Assembly: GCA_043228905.1 (NCBI GenBank)
Contig: JBHGNT010000002.1
Span: forward strand, 16,368,001 to 16,432,000
DNA length: 64,000 nt
Source: Azolla caroliniana
Taxonomy: Eukaryota > Polypodiophyta
Reading direction: 5' to 3'
Shown: one piece after another, positions 47,092 to 59,487 of the stretch
Numbering within the stretch: position 1 is the stretch's first letter
How the letters are laid out: each line of letters begins with the position of its first letter
Notes under the pieces: generated by a model
The model's input: the letters and a program-made list of their open reading frames with translations, nothing else
What the model was told of the DNA's origin: nothing
The model's database searches: none
Position numbers and translations under genes: made by a program

Positions 47092-49970
47092 CGCTATGTT
47101 TGCGAAAGGGCAGAAGGTCGAGTCGGACATCGACCTGTGGCATAAGCGGTTCGGCCATATTAACTTCCCACAACTTCGTGAAATGTAGACGAAGAACATT
47201 GTGTTTGGCTTGCCGAAATTTCGAGGCCGGAATGGCCAAGTCTGCGAAGCTTGTCATATGGGAAAACAACACCAACTTCCATTCCCCAACGAGCGTAATC
47301 GTAGTCGAAATCCACTGTATTTGATCCATTCGGATGTGTGGGGTCCGGCACAAAACGTGAGTCTCGATGGAAGCCGTTACTTTGTAACCTTCATCAACAA
47401 CTTCACTCGGCACACGTGGGTATGCACGATCGTGAAGAAGAGTGAAGTCTTCACATGTTTCCTGAAGGTGAAGAGCCTTGCGGAAACGGAAACAAGGCGT
47501 AAGATCAAATGCCTACGGTCCAATGGCAGCAAGGAGTACTTCTCCGACCAGTTCACAAGTTATCTACAGAAGGAGGGAATTCGACGCGAATTCTCATGTA
47601 GATACACGCCACAGCAGAACGGCGTGGCCGAGCGGAAGAATCGGACAATCAAAGAAGCGACCAGGGCAATCCTTGAAGAGAAGCATATGCCGAAATTCTA
47701 TTGGGTTGAAGCCGTGAGGACGGTTGTCTACCTGCAAAATTGGACTTCTGCTAATGGAGGAGTGTCACCATATGAATTGTATTTCGGGAAGAAGCCGAAC
47801 TTGGCCCACTTGAGGATTTTCGATAGCATTGCATATGTGCATGTGCCGAAGGAAAAGAGGAGGAAGTTGGACACCAAAGCCAAAAAGTGCATCTTAGTCG
47901 GCTATTCAAACGAGTAGAAGGGGTATAAGTGTTATCACCCCCGAACAAAGGAAGTACACCTAAGTCGAGATGTCGTGTTCGACGAGTCTGCTTCGTGGTA
48001 CTTGCCTTCCCCTCCAATACCTCATGACTCCATTCTGAATTCTGAAGAAGAAGTCAGCGAGGCTGAGATGCCTCCACATGATGAGGACATTGGAGCTCTG
48101 AGAGAGAGTCCGATCTCATTTTGGCTGAGTGGGCCGAATGAGGGGTTGGACCGAAATGGCCAACCAAATGAAGAGACGGCGAGTAGTGAAGACTCATCCG
48201 TGATGTCCCCGTGTAAAGAACCGAGGAGATGGTTTACGCGTAAGGAGAAAGGGAAGAAAAAGATGTCGGAGTACGATTTTGACAATGATGAGTCAGATCG
48301 GAGCGAGTCTGACTACGGGCAAACTGAAACAGAACCTCCACGGAAGAGGTCGACATTAGCCGAAAAGGTTCTGAAATCGGGTAACCACGAATTACGCCGA
48401 TCTATCCACCTGAAGAACCTCGTAAAGAGATACGGGTATAATGAGTACATGGCACACCATTACGCTTACATGCCACGAGTGGCGGAAGTGTGTGAGCCGG
48501 AGAGCTACACAGAAGTAGCGAAAGACGCAAACTGGCATACCGCGATGGAGGAAGAGATGTGCCCTTTCACTGATAATGAGACTTGGGACCTGGTTGACGC
48601 ACCGAAGGGTGTAAAGCCAATCGGATGTAGGTGGGTGTATAAAGTGAAATACAACACTGACGGCTCAGTCATCGATACAAGGCCCATTTAGTTGCGAAAG
48701 GCTACGCGCAGAAGCACGGCGTGGACTACAACGAGATCTTCGCGCCTGTCGCGAAGATGACTACCGTGCGGGTTCTACTAGCCGTAACTATGGCAAAGGG
48801 GTGGCACTTACATCATATGGATGTAAAGAACGTGTTCCTACAAGGTGATCTTGAGGAACGTGTGCACATGGTACAACCCCCCAAATTTCTATCCGAACAA
48901 AACACCTCGGCAATTTGCCGACTGAAGAAGTCACTCTACGGACTTAAGCAAGCCCCACGAGCCTGGAACACAAAGATTACACAATAGTTGCGTAGGATGG
49001 GGTTTACGACGTCGAAATCGAACTCTTCACTATTTGTTCGGCAAGGTCAATATGGATTGGTAAGTCTTCTACTTTATGTTGATGATTTAGTCATCGCCGG
49101 TGCCAACCTGGACGAAATCCGTTGCATAAAGTCTCAGCTTGTGGCATCATTCGAAATGAAGGATCTTGGAGACCTTCATTACTTCCTCAGGATCGAAGTG
49201 ATCTGCACCCCCGAAGGCATATTGATCAGCCAGTGTCATTACGTGTTGAATATGCTCTTCAAGTTCGGGATGGCAGGCTGTAAGCCCATCTTGACCCCTC
49301 TTGATCGAAACGCAAAGCTTCGCAGAGGGAGTCCACGAGCGGGTCATTTCAGGTGAAGTCTAACCGGTGTATGTTCCGACGGATCGGCAGGTTCCCGACA
49401 TCTTCACCAAACCCCTTGGTCTCGCCAAGTTGCGGCATTTCTCGGGTGAGCTTGGGTTGTGTCACCTCGTCACGCCGAACTTGAGGGGGAGAAAGGAAGA
49501 ACAGGAACAAGAGCGTGGAAGGAGTGGAATTGACCGCGACGTGGAGTCGGATGAAGAATTTGATTTCGGGCCGGCTGAAGAAGGAAGCAAGGGTCGTAAT
49601 CTAAGGGAAGAGCCGAAGACAGCCGAACAAGGAGTAACTAAGGCCAAGATCAAAACGTGATCCGACATTGTCAAAGGCCTAAAGACAGAAGAAGAATTGG
49701 AGACAGCCAATTCAGATGAGAGCGGAATTAAATCGGAAGAGTTTGGTTCAATCGGAATGTTTGATTCGGACATCATGAATCGATTGAGGGCCAAGCGGAG
49801 AAAAGGACAACGGAAGAGGCGCCAACACCGCGACTGCGATGGAGCTGAGAAGGGCCAAACAAGCAGACAAGCCGACCAAAAGGGTCGAGGCACGCAGAAT
49901 TGAACAGGTCGAGGAGCGCGAGTAAGGCGTGAAGCTAGAAGAGGCCGGAGTGAAGATCCGGAAGAGTAGG
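47092..49970 (+). pseudogene. Copia-B integrase, RT and C-terminal extension
   Basis: Resumes in frame after Copia-2: AMFAKGQKVESDIDLWHKRF, Cys pair, HSDVWGPAQNV, RSNGSKEY (Asn where the second catalytic Asp should be), NGVAERKNRT. RT: MDVKNVFLQGDLEERVHM, SLYGLKQAPRAW, LLLYVDDLVIAG (49075). After TPLDRNAKL (49318) the RNase H is missing and sequence jumps to VPTDRQVPDIFTKPLG. The charged C-terminal extension follows (EELETANS at 49690, matching Copia-C). Stops at 47186, 47917, 48690, 48985 and others. Confidence 0.83.
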
Positions 49971-49999
49971 TGGAACCTCAAGTTGAGCTTGAGGAGGAG

Positions 50000-50391
50000 T
50001 GTTGAGAGACAAGCTCAACATTCGGTGTGTAATCGGGTGCGTAAAACAGTTACGCACAACATGGTCATAACGGTGCGGACACCGAGAGGCCGTAAGTATG
50101 GTATTCCTCGTAAGGAATAATTTTTGGGAGTTAGTGTAGTAGGCTCATTTATGAGCAGTCAAGTACTGTTAGTACTTGTGTCAGCCTAATTTAAGGGCGT
50201 GTATAAGAAGTGCTCACTAGGCACGAAATATGTACAGATCGTTATTATTTTCGAAATAGAACTAAGTTGTATGCTCTCTCTCTTTGTCTCTCCCTCTCCA
50301 TCTTTGCGTTTTCTGTGTTTTACCGAACTGTCGTTTTCTGAACTATATACTCTGTGTTTTGCATACACATCCGCACACATATTCTTTTACA
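50000..50391 (+). repeat. Copia-B 3' LTR (392 bp)
   Basis: TGTTGAGAGACAAGCTCAAC after GAGGAGGAG, ending ATTCTTTTACA. Shares GGTATTCCTCGTAAGGAATA with the 5' LTR. The two LTRs show many substitutions, so this insertion is older than Copia-1. Confidence 0.88.
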
Positions 50392-50668
50392 ACAAGTTTG
50401 AGTATCACACTTTGATACAATGCTCTGCCTTTGATCATATTCGACCATGCTTTCCACATCTCTTCGACCGGGCCCAATCCTTGCATGAATTCCTCTCACA
50501 ACCACAATGTGCACTCTTGATTGCAACATTCATTGGTAAAGTTCTTGAACATCGAGAGTCACTACTCACTTTCACACGTATCACCTGAAATGTAATATTT
50601 TTGGTCTCATAGGTCATATTTGACCTCCGAAGACGATAATATAATCTATCTATCTATCTATCTCTCAA
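50392..50668 (+). pseudogene. LINE2-b, third piece and (TATC)n tail
   Basis: Resumes as FEYHTLIQCSAFDHIRPCFP, FLSQPQCALL, then a stretch ending ATAATATAATC and (TATC)n at 50644-50665. Same 3' end as LINE2-a (about 7860), there followed by (CT)n. Confidence 0.8.
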
Positions 50669-50689
50669 AAACGTGGAGGGTAGGTCGTG

Positions 50690-50937
50690 ACCACTAGGAA
50701 AAGAGCTTTGGTCATTCAGTTTAAGGACCCAGAATCTAGAATCACATTTTTTTAAAAGAGACCAATTCTTCGAGGATTAGGCGGGGACCCTATCTACCTC
50801 AATGAAGATCTGACCAAGATGCAAATTGAGCATCGTAAAACTTGTATGCCGCGAGTCATACAAGCTCGTGAAGAGGGGCATCCTGCTTTTTACCGAGACG
50901 GACGTGTGATAATAAATTATCGCGTCGCCAATTGATA
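50690..50937 (+). pseudogene. LINE2-c ORF1, C-terminal domain
   Basis: Frame VIQFKDPES, then GDPIYLNEDLTKMQIEHR and FYRDGRVIINYRV, ending TGA at 50935-50937. The pattern (proline-rich turn, EDLT, then RDGR) is that of the L1-type ORF1p C-terminal domain. It lies immediately before the endonuclease frame. The N-terminal part is missing. Confidence 0.55.
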
Positions 50938-50941
50938 GTGT

Positions 50942-53112
50942 GTGGCCCATGTGACAAACAATAAACTTAGGATGACTTTATGGAACTATAACGGTGCACT
51001 TTGGACACAGCCTAGCCGTCTAGAGGAGATTTTGAAGGTATTTGACATACTTTTTTTAGTAGAAACACATCAAAGCCCAAATCGAGGACTGCCACGAGTT
51101 GACGGTTTTCGTTGGGAATTTGTCTTTAGACAAACCTCACGTCGACATACTACTAGAGGGTCTGGAGGGGTTGCGATACTATTTCGGAGAGAGATACATA
51201 ATAGGATAGAAATTCTAAAGAAAGACCCAGAAGCCCGTTTTATGTGGGTGAAAGTTCTCACTAACAAGGATCAGGCGATATTTATCGTCGTGTGTTACTT
51301 CCCCCCAAAAGGATCCCGGTATAATATGGCTGGAGAGGCGAGTATAGTTGATGAAGGAACGCCGCATTTGCCTTCTCCATACGAACCTTTATCGGATGAC
51401 ATAATCTGATATTCTTCTCAAGGGGAAGTCTTCCTTGTAGGAGATTTCAATGCGAGAACCGAATCCCAACAATGCACAATATTTCAGATGGATAGAAACC
51501 TCGAAATGGTGAGTGTCGACCCTTTAGACTTAGACATAACGCATAAATCAAAGGATCAAGGTGCGGATGCCACAAGCTTTGGCCATCATCTACTTGAACT
51601 TGGAAGCCGACACCAGATGATCATATATAATGGCTTAGCCAAGTGGCCGGGCTTGGAAGCGCTCACATGTTTCCCACATTGAGGAGGGGAAAGCATAGTT
51701 GATTACCTAATAGGATGCCTTGAAGCTACCCACATGGTTAACTCCTTCCGGGTGGCCCCATGCCCCATTGGTGCAAAACATAGCTTCCTATACTTTGAGC
51801 TAAAATGTGACCCCTCCCACGCCACCAACTCTAGTCAACCAAACCATCACACCATAATACATTTCACACATGAGCTCGTTGACATCTACTCTCGACATGT
51901 TCAAGCCCATCTCTCCTCTTTTGATTCTTCCTTGCCTTTAGAGAACCTCACTACAGAACTCGCACACACCCTTCACGCAGCAGCAATTAGTAGTTTCCCA
52001 TACACGAAACACTCCAATCATAATAGAATAGGGTCTATGCCATAGAACAAGTGGTATGACGAGGATTGTAGAGAGTTGTATAGACAACTTAAAGTGTCGC
52101 AACTTAGTGGTACTATTTCCTCAATACAGGCTCGAAAAGAGATGTGCAAGATGATACGTCGTAAAAAACGAGCTTGGGAAGCATCCCAATATTGGGAACT
52201 CTACCATATGCTCATGAGTAGGGATTGTGCCCTTGCATGGAAGAGACTGCGAGAACCGCGACCACAAACACCCATCAAGGATCCCAATACTTGGCACACA
52301 TATATCGAGAGACTCTACCATGTCCCGAACCAACCACCCATCCCAATGCCTTCCACACCCTGACCTAACATGGGGACACTTTTCACGACCTCTAGGGTCA
52401 TGAAGGTCATAAAAATATTACAACATAGGAAATCCATGGACCACACAGGATTGAGAGCCGAGCACATCATATATGCTCGAGAGTGCCTAGCCCCCTTTCT
52501 CACTCTAATCTTCAATCCCGCCCTCGCCGAGGGTTTCCCACCACAATGGACCATGAACACAGTGGCCCATATACATAAAGGAGGGGACTCAATAGACCCA
52601 AATACATATAGGACCATTATGATAGGCCATACGCTCGCTAAACTATATGGTGCGGTAATGGAAGTGGAGCTTAGCGATTATATGGAAACATTAAGTCTTC
52701 GAGCACCTGAGTAGGTTGGCTTTAGACGAGCCTTCTCCACCAGGCATACTTTCAAGAGCCACATTCTAAGGGATGGCTCTTCGACTCATTAGTGACCCCT
52801 TCCCTCATGTATGCATCAGTAGTATGGGCTCTAGGTCTACCATCTTTCATGTGGATGCAATTAGAGAGACCTTTGGTGATGATGTTATCACGTCAACTCC
52901 GAAGCAAATCGACAGTACCAAATGACATTATTAGAGCATAGTTCAATCTGCCCCCGATGTTAGTAGAAGCATTATTTCAAGTGGTAGTTTTTATTCATCG
53001 GATACATAGCCAACCACAAGATAGGATATCCCGTCGAGCCTTTGAGGCATCTCGATCCCTACATGCGTCTGGAGACACTAGCTCTTGGTATAGCATTGTG
53101 GTGAGTTGGTTA
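50942..53112 (+). pseudogene. LINE2-c ORF2: endonuclease and RT fragments
   Basis: APE-type endonuclease from 50972 (MTLWNYNGAL, VETHQSPNRG, GSGGVAILFRREI, FLVGDFNAR at 51435). Linker with WYDEDCRELYRQL (52050). RT start: MDHTGLRAEHIIYA, PPQWTMNTVAHIHKGGD, YRTIMIGHTLAKLYG (52600). The catalytic YADD region is deleted after 52760. Stops: TGA at 51407, 51680 and 52361, TAG at 52043 and 52712. The copy is dead. A solo LTR interrupts it at 53118. Confidence 0.78.
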
Positions 53113-53117
53113 CTTGC

Positions 53118-53497
53118 TGTTGAGAATCAAGCTCAACTTGGTCTAGTGTGTGAACTCACCTTGAGAGTAAAGAGACACCTCAACGGTCAAGAGTCACCAT
53201 TATGTCACCACTTTGTATTCTAGCATTTAGTATGAGTCATAGAATCATATTCTATGACACATAACTTATGAGCTTTCACATTCCCCATGCTCCATGAGCC
53301 TTGTAGTTAATGAAGAGAGAGGGTGACTACATAAAGCACCCTCCTCCCACCTTGTATAATGTTGAGTCTTTCTCCTTTGTTAATATACCTTTAACCTTGC
53401 GTATGCTCTGTGTCTATCTCTCTCTCTATCTATCTCACACACACACACAGTTCACACCTATTCCGCTTCACAAGAATCCATCTCTTGATTCTTTACA
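53118..53497 (+). mobile_element. Solo Copia LTR (380 bp) with perfect TSD
   Basis: TGTTGAGAATCAAGCTCAAC start and TTCTTTACA end, flanked by CTTGC at 53113-53117 and 53498-53502. The start matches the LTR family of Copia-B and Copia-C. (CTAT/CA)n lies inside near 53420-53450. No internal region, so it arose by LTR-LTR recombination. Confidence 0.9.
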
Positions 53498-53502
53498 CTT
53501 GC

Positions 53503-54097
53503 AAATGGCATAGACATTAATAACCTACCCCGCCTTAAGTACAACCATGGGACTGACCAAACCCTAATATCTCATGAAGACCGTAATAAAGTGATACGCC
53601 AAGAAATATGGCAAATTTACACTCGATATAAATGGATCACCCCACGAGAGCCACTCCCATCTAAAATGTTGTACTATAAGGAACACTTCTTGCACTTTTC
53701 TCGGTTAGGTTTTATTACACGACCAAGATATCTAGATACATTCTTATCAAATGCACTAAGGGTTGCCATTGGACAACTTAGGATATCATCTCACCAACTT
53801 GAGATTGAGAATGGTCGGGCTAATAGAATCCCTAGGGAGGAAAGGCTATGTAGGTTGTGCCACATAGAGATAGAGGATGAGTATCACTTCACATGCAAGT
53901 GCCCAACTTATGCCGAGATACAAGTGGAGACATATTAGGACCCTCTCCAAACTATTAGATACCCCGGATGTAAAGAGACTAGGTAGGTATATCTTAGAGC
54001 AAAAACAACATAGGGAGAATAAATTACAAAGTGTTAACCATCACCCTTTTACTATTCATCAACTTGTAACTAGTGTAATTTTTCAGGAGCAAGGGGA
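53503..54097 (+). pseudogene. LINE2-c ORF2 C-terminus
   Basis: After the solo LTR: NNLPRLKYNHG, EIWQIYTRYKWI, FSRLGFITRPRYLDTF and the Cys-His tail RLCRLCHIEIEDEYHFTCKC (53850-53910). Ends against the truncated Copia-3 LTR. Confidence 0.75.
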
Positions 54098-54099
54098 GA

Positions 54100-54368
54100 C
54101 GGTCGTTGCCTCTGTTGTAACCGCCGCCTGTGGCGAAGATAGAAAGCTCGAGGTTGTTGCCTCGGTGCTTTACTGTTGTACACTGTAACATAGTGATAGT
54201 TTGCAGCCTGTGGGCTGTCGTGGTTTTTTCCCTAGTTTAGGTTTTCCACGTAAACATCCTGTGTACTCTTCTCTTCACTGTGTCGTGCATTCATTCTTGT
54301 TTTTTATGTATGATTCTAAGCTCGGTTGTGGCCGAGCGTTGCGCATAGGGGACGTATAGTTCCCTTCA
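54100..54368 (+). repeat. Copia-3 5' LTR, truncated
   Basis: Matches the 3' LTR from about 58907: TCGTTGCCTCTGTTGTAACC through to GACGTATAGTTCCCTTCA. U3 with its TATA box is gone, so this copy has no promoter of its own on this side. Confidence 0.85.
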
Positions 54369-54397
54369 AGTGGTATCAGAGCGTAACGACACAGAAA

Positions 54398-57300
54398 ATG
54401 GACGATTCGTTGGGAGGTATGTTCAAGCTCACCGGCTCCAACTATTCAGTGTTGAAGTCGAAGATGAGGGACATGCTCGTGGTTAAAGATCTTTGGTTGC
54501 CGGTTCAGTTCGGGGACAAGAGACCAGACAAGATCGACGCCGCGATATGGGAGGTGATGCACATGAAGACAACGGCGTACATACGGTGCTTCATCGACAT
54601 GAGCCTGTACAACAACTTCAATGAAGAGAGCAAGGCTCATGAGCTCTGGGAGAAGATCGGCATTATGTTTCAAAACAAAAATGTTGTTAATCAGGTTTCG
54701 GTATTCCAGAAGCTAGTAAGACTCTGGTACCAAGATGGCTCCAGCATGGCAGAGCACATGAATGCCTTCTAGGGGTTGATCCACCAGGCAACATCATTGA
54801 AGGTACCTCTTTCCGATGAGGTACTAGCACTACTCCTGCTCGGTTCCCTCCTAGATAGCTGGGAGACGTTGGTTGTCACCTTGGGCAACGCCGGGCCAGA
54901 AGGGAAACGGTTATCCCTAGCAAGAGTGAAGTCGAGCTTGCTAGATGAGGAGGCGCGTCGAAAAGATAAGGATACGAGCTCTGACTCCAACGCGCTCCTC
55001 ACCGAATCGGAACGCGGAAGACATAGAAACCGTAGTCCTCAAAACCGGGAAAAGTCGGGGACACGGTCAAAGTCAAGGGGGAGGCCTACTTGCTTCTATT
55101 GCGGCAAGCCGGGACACTTCCAGAAGAACTGTCGGCATTTCCGTAAAGACAAGGAAACCGACGGTACCGATTCGAAGCAAACACCGGACCGAAACGGTAA
55201 AGATTGGAGGGGGACGGACCGGAAGGGAACAACGGCAATCGCGGCAAGTGAAGAAGAGTTGATGCTCATCACCGAGGAAAGTGAGCTAAACCTTGCCAGC
55301 GACAAGATGACCTGGGTGGTAGACTCCGAAGCGTCGTTCCACCTTACCCCGGACCGGAAATGCTTCTCATCCTACTCAGCCGTTGATCACGGCTGTGTCC
55401 GGATGGGGAATGAAGGTACATGCCGAATTGTCGGCATAGGAGACGTATGGCTGTCAACACCAACCGGATGCAAGATGTTGCTGAAGGATGTTCGACACGT
55501 TACGGAGGTTCGTCTGAACCTGATTTCAGCCGGTCGGCTAGATGATGAAGGCTACACGGGTAGCATCCGGAACGGTGTCATGAAGTTCAGCAAAGGGAGC
55601 CTGATTGTGGCTCAGGCCCGGAAGGTAAACACATTGTACCTGATGAATGCTCGGTTATATCCGAAGGAAGTGAACGTGGAATCCGACACTGCCGGTGAGC
55701 TGTGGCACAAGAGACTGTGCCACATGAGCGAGAAGGGGATGAAGAGGCTTGCAGGCGACAACCTCATTCTAGTGAAGAACGTGCACTTGGTGAAGTGCAC
55801 TGATTGTCTGGCTGGTAAACAAAACCGGACCTCCTTCCGATCGAGGCCACCGATGAGACGTAATGCACCACTGGAGTTGGTGCATACTGATGTGTGTCAA
55901 GTGGACACGAAGTCACATGCAGGATCGCAGTACTTCGTGACGTTCATAGATGACCACAGCCGGAAGCTATGGGCCACACCGTTGAAGACGAAGGATCAGG
56001 TGCTATCCGTCTTCAAGGAGCTCCACGCGAGAGTGGAAAGAGAAACCGGTCGGAAGCTGAAGGCGGTTCGAGCAGATAACGGAGGTGAATACTGGGGGCA
56101 GTTCGAGGAGTACTGTCGCTCGAAGGGAATCCGGCTCGAATTTACCGTGCCGAAGACGCCGGAACTAAACAGGTTGGCTGAGAGGATGAACCAGACCATA
56201 ATGGAGAGGGTCCGGAGTATGCTGGCGCATGCAAAACTACCCAAGAAGTTTTGGGCTGAGGCACTGTCGACGGCGACATATGTGATAAACAAATCACCCT
56301 CAGTACCCTTGGACGGAGACACGCCACAGAGAGTCTGGACCGGTAAGGAAGTGTCCTACCGGCATCTGAAGGTATTCGGGTGTCTCGCGTACGTGCATGT
56401 AGCTAAGGACCGAAGAGGAAAATTAGATCCAAAGACCCGGCCATGCATATTCCTCGGTTACGGCGACGATGAGTTCGGCTACCGAGTGTGGGACCTGGTC
56501 GACAATAAGGTATTCCGGAGTCGACATATTATCTTCATGGAGGACAAGACGCTCGCCGACTGGGAGTCGGAGAAGAAGATAATGAACTCCGAGTCGACCA
56601 GTAAGGATCGAATCTACGATGAGCAGACCCAACCGGCAAGAAACCGGTTAGCACTCGAGGAACCAGCCGATCACGGTGAGGATACCGAACCGGCAAAAGA
56701 AGAAGTAGAGGAAGCTGAAACCGGAACCGGCCAAGACCCCGAATCGGATTCGGATGAAGAGCAAATGGAGGAGCCGGTTACCGAAGCCCAGAGACAAAGA
56801 TATCCTCTCAGAGAGAGAAGGGCCCCCCGGAGATTTCCGGATGTAGAGCATGTTTTGCTGACCGATGAGGGGGAGTCGGAAAGCTTCGAAGAAGCGAAGG
56901 ACGACACCCGCAGCCGCAAATGGTTAAGTGCCATGCAGGATGAGATGGATTCCCTGCATGAGAACCATACGTATGAATTGGTGGAGTTGCCGAAAGGAAA
57001 GCGGGCACTCCGAAATAAGTGGGTGTACAAGTTGAAACCGGGAGATGTTGGCAACCCCCCGAGATACAAAGCGAGGATCATGGTGAAGGGGTTCCAGCAG
57101 AAGAAGGGCGTGGACTTTGACGAGATATTTTCCCCGGTAGTAAAGATGACCTCCATCCGGACGGTGCTGAGTATAGCGGCAAGCATGGACCTCGAGGTAG
57201 AGTAGCTGGACGTGAAGACGGCATTTCTTCACGGTGACCTCGAAGAGGAGATCTACATGCAGCAATCGGAAGGATTCGTGGAGAAAGGGAAGGAGCACCT

Positions 57301-58423
57301 GGTTTGCCGGTTGAAGCAGGCCCCCCGGCAATGGTACCAGAAGTTCGACTCCTTCATGACCGATCAAGGGTACCACAAGACGCAGGCCGATCACTACGTG
57401 TTTGTGAAGAAGTTCGAAGGAGGCGACTTCATGATACTCCTTCTGTACGTGGATGACATGTTGATCGTCGGATGGGACTAAGTCAAAATACGAATGCTGA
57501 AGAAGGCTCTCAACTGGACCTTCTCAATGAAAGACTTGGGTTCGGCAAGATAGATGTTGGGGATACATATTATCCGGAACCGGTCAGTGAAGCAATTATG
57601 GTTGTCACAAGAGAAGTACGTGACAAAGGTGCTTCACCGGTTCAACATGTCAGATGCGAAACCGGTCGGATCGACACTTCCGGCAAATTGCAGGTTATCC
57701 GGTAAGCAAAGCCCGAAGACGAAAGCAGAGAAGGCTGATATGATGAAGGTTCCATATGCCTCTGCCATCGGGAGCTTAATGTATCCAATGGTGTGTACCC
57801 AACCAGATATAGGCTACACAGTCGGAGTGGTGAGCCGGTTTATGAGCAATCCCGGCAAGGAGCACTAGAACGCGGTCAAATGGATACTCCGGTACTTGAA
57901 GGGCACTTCAAACATGTGTCTCCGATTCGGCTCCGGAAAACCTCAACTTGACGGTTTCACCGATTCAGACATGTCGGCTGATGTGGATACCAGCCGGTCT
58001 ACATCCGAGTATGTAATGACATATGCAGGGGGAGCTGTATCGTGGCAATCGAGGCTGCAGAAGACGGTTGCATTGTCAACCACGGAGGCGGAGTACATGG
58101 CGGCTGTGGAAGCCGGCAAGGAAATATTATGGATAAAGTATTTCATCGGAGAGCTCGGTATCCGACAAGATGAATACCGGCTCTATTGCGACAGTTAAAG
58201 TGCCATCCACCTTGCTAAGAATGCGGCCTACCATTCCCGGACGAAGCATATCCAGCGAAGGTATCATTGGATCCGGGAAAGAGTAGATGACCAGGAGTTC
58301 GCGCTGACGAAGATCCACACAGCCGAGAACAGGTCAGATATGTTGACCAAAGTGTTGATACCCAACAAGCTGGATGCATGCCGGAAGCGGATCGGACTAG
58401 TAAGACACCCCATGCCGGAGTGA
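54398..58423 (+). pseudogene. Copia-3 gag-pol, one frame with six in-frame stops
   Basis: MDDSLGGMFKLTGSNYSVLK start; zinc knuckle CFYCGKPGHFQKNC (55090); protease WVVDSEASFHL, where Gly of DSGA is Glu; integrase (HTDVCQVD, RADNGGEY, LNRLAERMNQ); RT with LLLYVDDMLIVG (57440) but seven residues (KKSLYGL type) missing before KQAPRQW; RNase H (STTEAEYMA). All parts stay in one frame over 4 kb, with stops TAG 54770, TAG 57203, TAA 57479, TAG near 57551, TAG 57866 and TAA 58196. None is TGA and there is no frameshift. TAG 57866 is the site shared with Copia-1 and Copia-2. Confidence 0.88.
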
Positions 58424-58433
58424 AGGGGGAGTT

Positions 58434-59176
58434 TGTTGGGAGACAGATCCCTCCGAATGGGAAGGGAGAAGAACAGTGTTGATGAGCAAACTCGGTCGAG
58501 GCCGAAACCGGATGACGAGTACCTGGCTACAGAGAGTCGGATGGTGTAGACCCGGTGAGAACCGGATGAGGAGTACCCGGCTACGGAGAGCCGGATGGTG
58601 CAGACCCGGTGAGAACCGGATGAGGAGTACCCGGCTATGGAGAGCCGGATGGTGCAGACCCGGTGAGAACCGGATGAGGAGTACTCGGCTACGGAGAGCC
58701 GGATGTTGCAGACCCGGTGCTCACCGGATGAAGAGACATATTCGTAAATATGTTTCTGAGAGTCTATCGTGGCTATATTTGTAAATAGCCGAAAAGTGAT
58801 ATTAGTATAAATATGACTTAGGGCAAACTTTTATAGAGAGTTGTTGTTATTCTTGTTTGCGCGAGATCAGAGCGCGTAACTATGTACAGAGAGAGAGAGA
58901 GAGGAAGAGATCGTTGCCTCTGTTGTAACCGCCGCATGTGGCGAAGATAGAAAGCTCAAGGTTGTTGCCTCGGTGCTTTACTGTTATACATTGTAACATA
59001 GTGATAGTTTGCAGCCTGTGGGCTGCCGTGGTTTTTTCCCTAGTTTGGGTTTTCCACGTAAACATCCTGTGTACTCTTCTCTTCACTGTGTCGTGCATTC
59101 ATTCCTGTTTTTTGTGTATGATTCTAAGCTCGGTTGTGGCCAAGCGTTGCGCATAGGGGACGTATAGTTCCCGTCA
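58434..59176 (+). repeat. Copia-3 3' LTR (743 bp) with 54-bp minisatellite
   Basis: Starts TGTTGGGAGACAGATCC, ends AGTTCCCGTCA. At about 58500-58735 a 54-bp unit (GTGAGAACCGGATGAGGAGT, then ACCCGGCTACGGAGAGCCGG) is repeated about four times. TATA box (TATAAATA) near 58806, with the downstream phrase GACTTAGGGCAAA identical to that of Copia-1. Confidence 0.9.
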
Positions 59177-59424
59177 TGGGCCACATCCACATCGAAACCC
59201 TTTGACCTCCTGCTTCTCTTCGACAGACTTGGATGGAAATGAAATTAGGCCTAGTATAACATCATTTTCATTGTAGAACATGTTTGTTATTTTATTTTAC
59301 TAGAACTATTTAGCTTAAAACTCTATTTTTATTTTTATTTTTTACTTTCAATGAATGGGTAAATATCCCATTTTTTGTTGTAAACCATTTGTCTCATGGG
59401 CCAATTTTGGTCTTAGAAGACGTT

Positions 59425-59485
<61 letters not shown>
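59177..59485. repeat. Probable LINE 3' tail and (CT)n microsatellite
   Basis: No ORF. GGTCTTAGAAGACGTTAATA just before (CT)n at 59432-59484 resembles the GACCTCCGAAGACGATAATA end of LINE2, suggesting a short 5'-truncated copy. Confidence 0.5.

Positions 59486-59487
<2 letters not shown>

Larger units (their letters stand above)
40059..50391 (+). mobile_element. Copia-B: LTR retrotransposon with Copia-2 nested inside
   Basis: LTRs at 40059-40439 and 50000-50391. Inserted in LINE2-b with flanks GCGAG and ACAAG, which differ by two G-to-A changes and so are a probable decayed 5-bp duplication. Coding parts are 40548-41758 and 47092-49970; Copia-2 (41764-47086) lies between. Same subfamily as Copia-C (LTR start TGTTGAG, similar gag). 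RNase H is deleted. Confidence 0.88.
54100..59176 (+). mobile_element. Copia-3: LTR retrotransposon with truncated 5' LTR
   Basis: Close relative of Copia-1. The 5' LTR keeps only its last 270 bp (about 54100-54368); PBS at 54371-54382; gag-pol 54398-58423; PPT AGGGGGAG at about 58424; 3' LTR 58434-59176 (743 bp). Without a full 5' LTR no target duplication can be read. Confidence 0.9.

Noticed and set aside
10437-58423. Alternative nuclear code with TAG as Gln or Trp
   Set aside because: TAG stands for several different residues (Gln, Trp, Glu, Tyr), and the decayed copies also have frameshifts and deletions. Methylation-driven decay explains most cases. Only the shared amber codon is kept as a finding.
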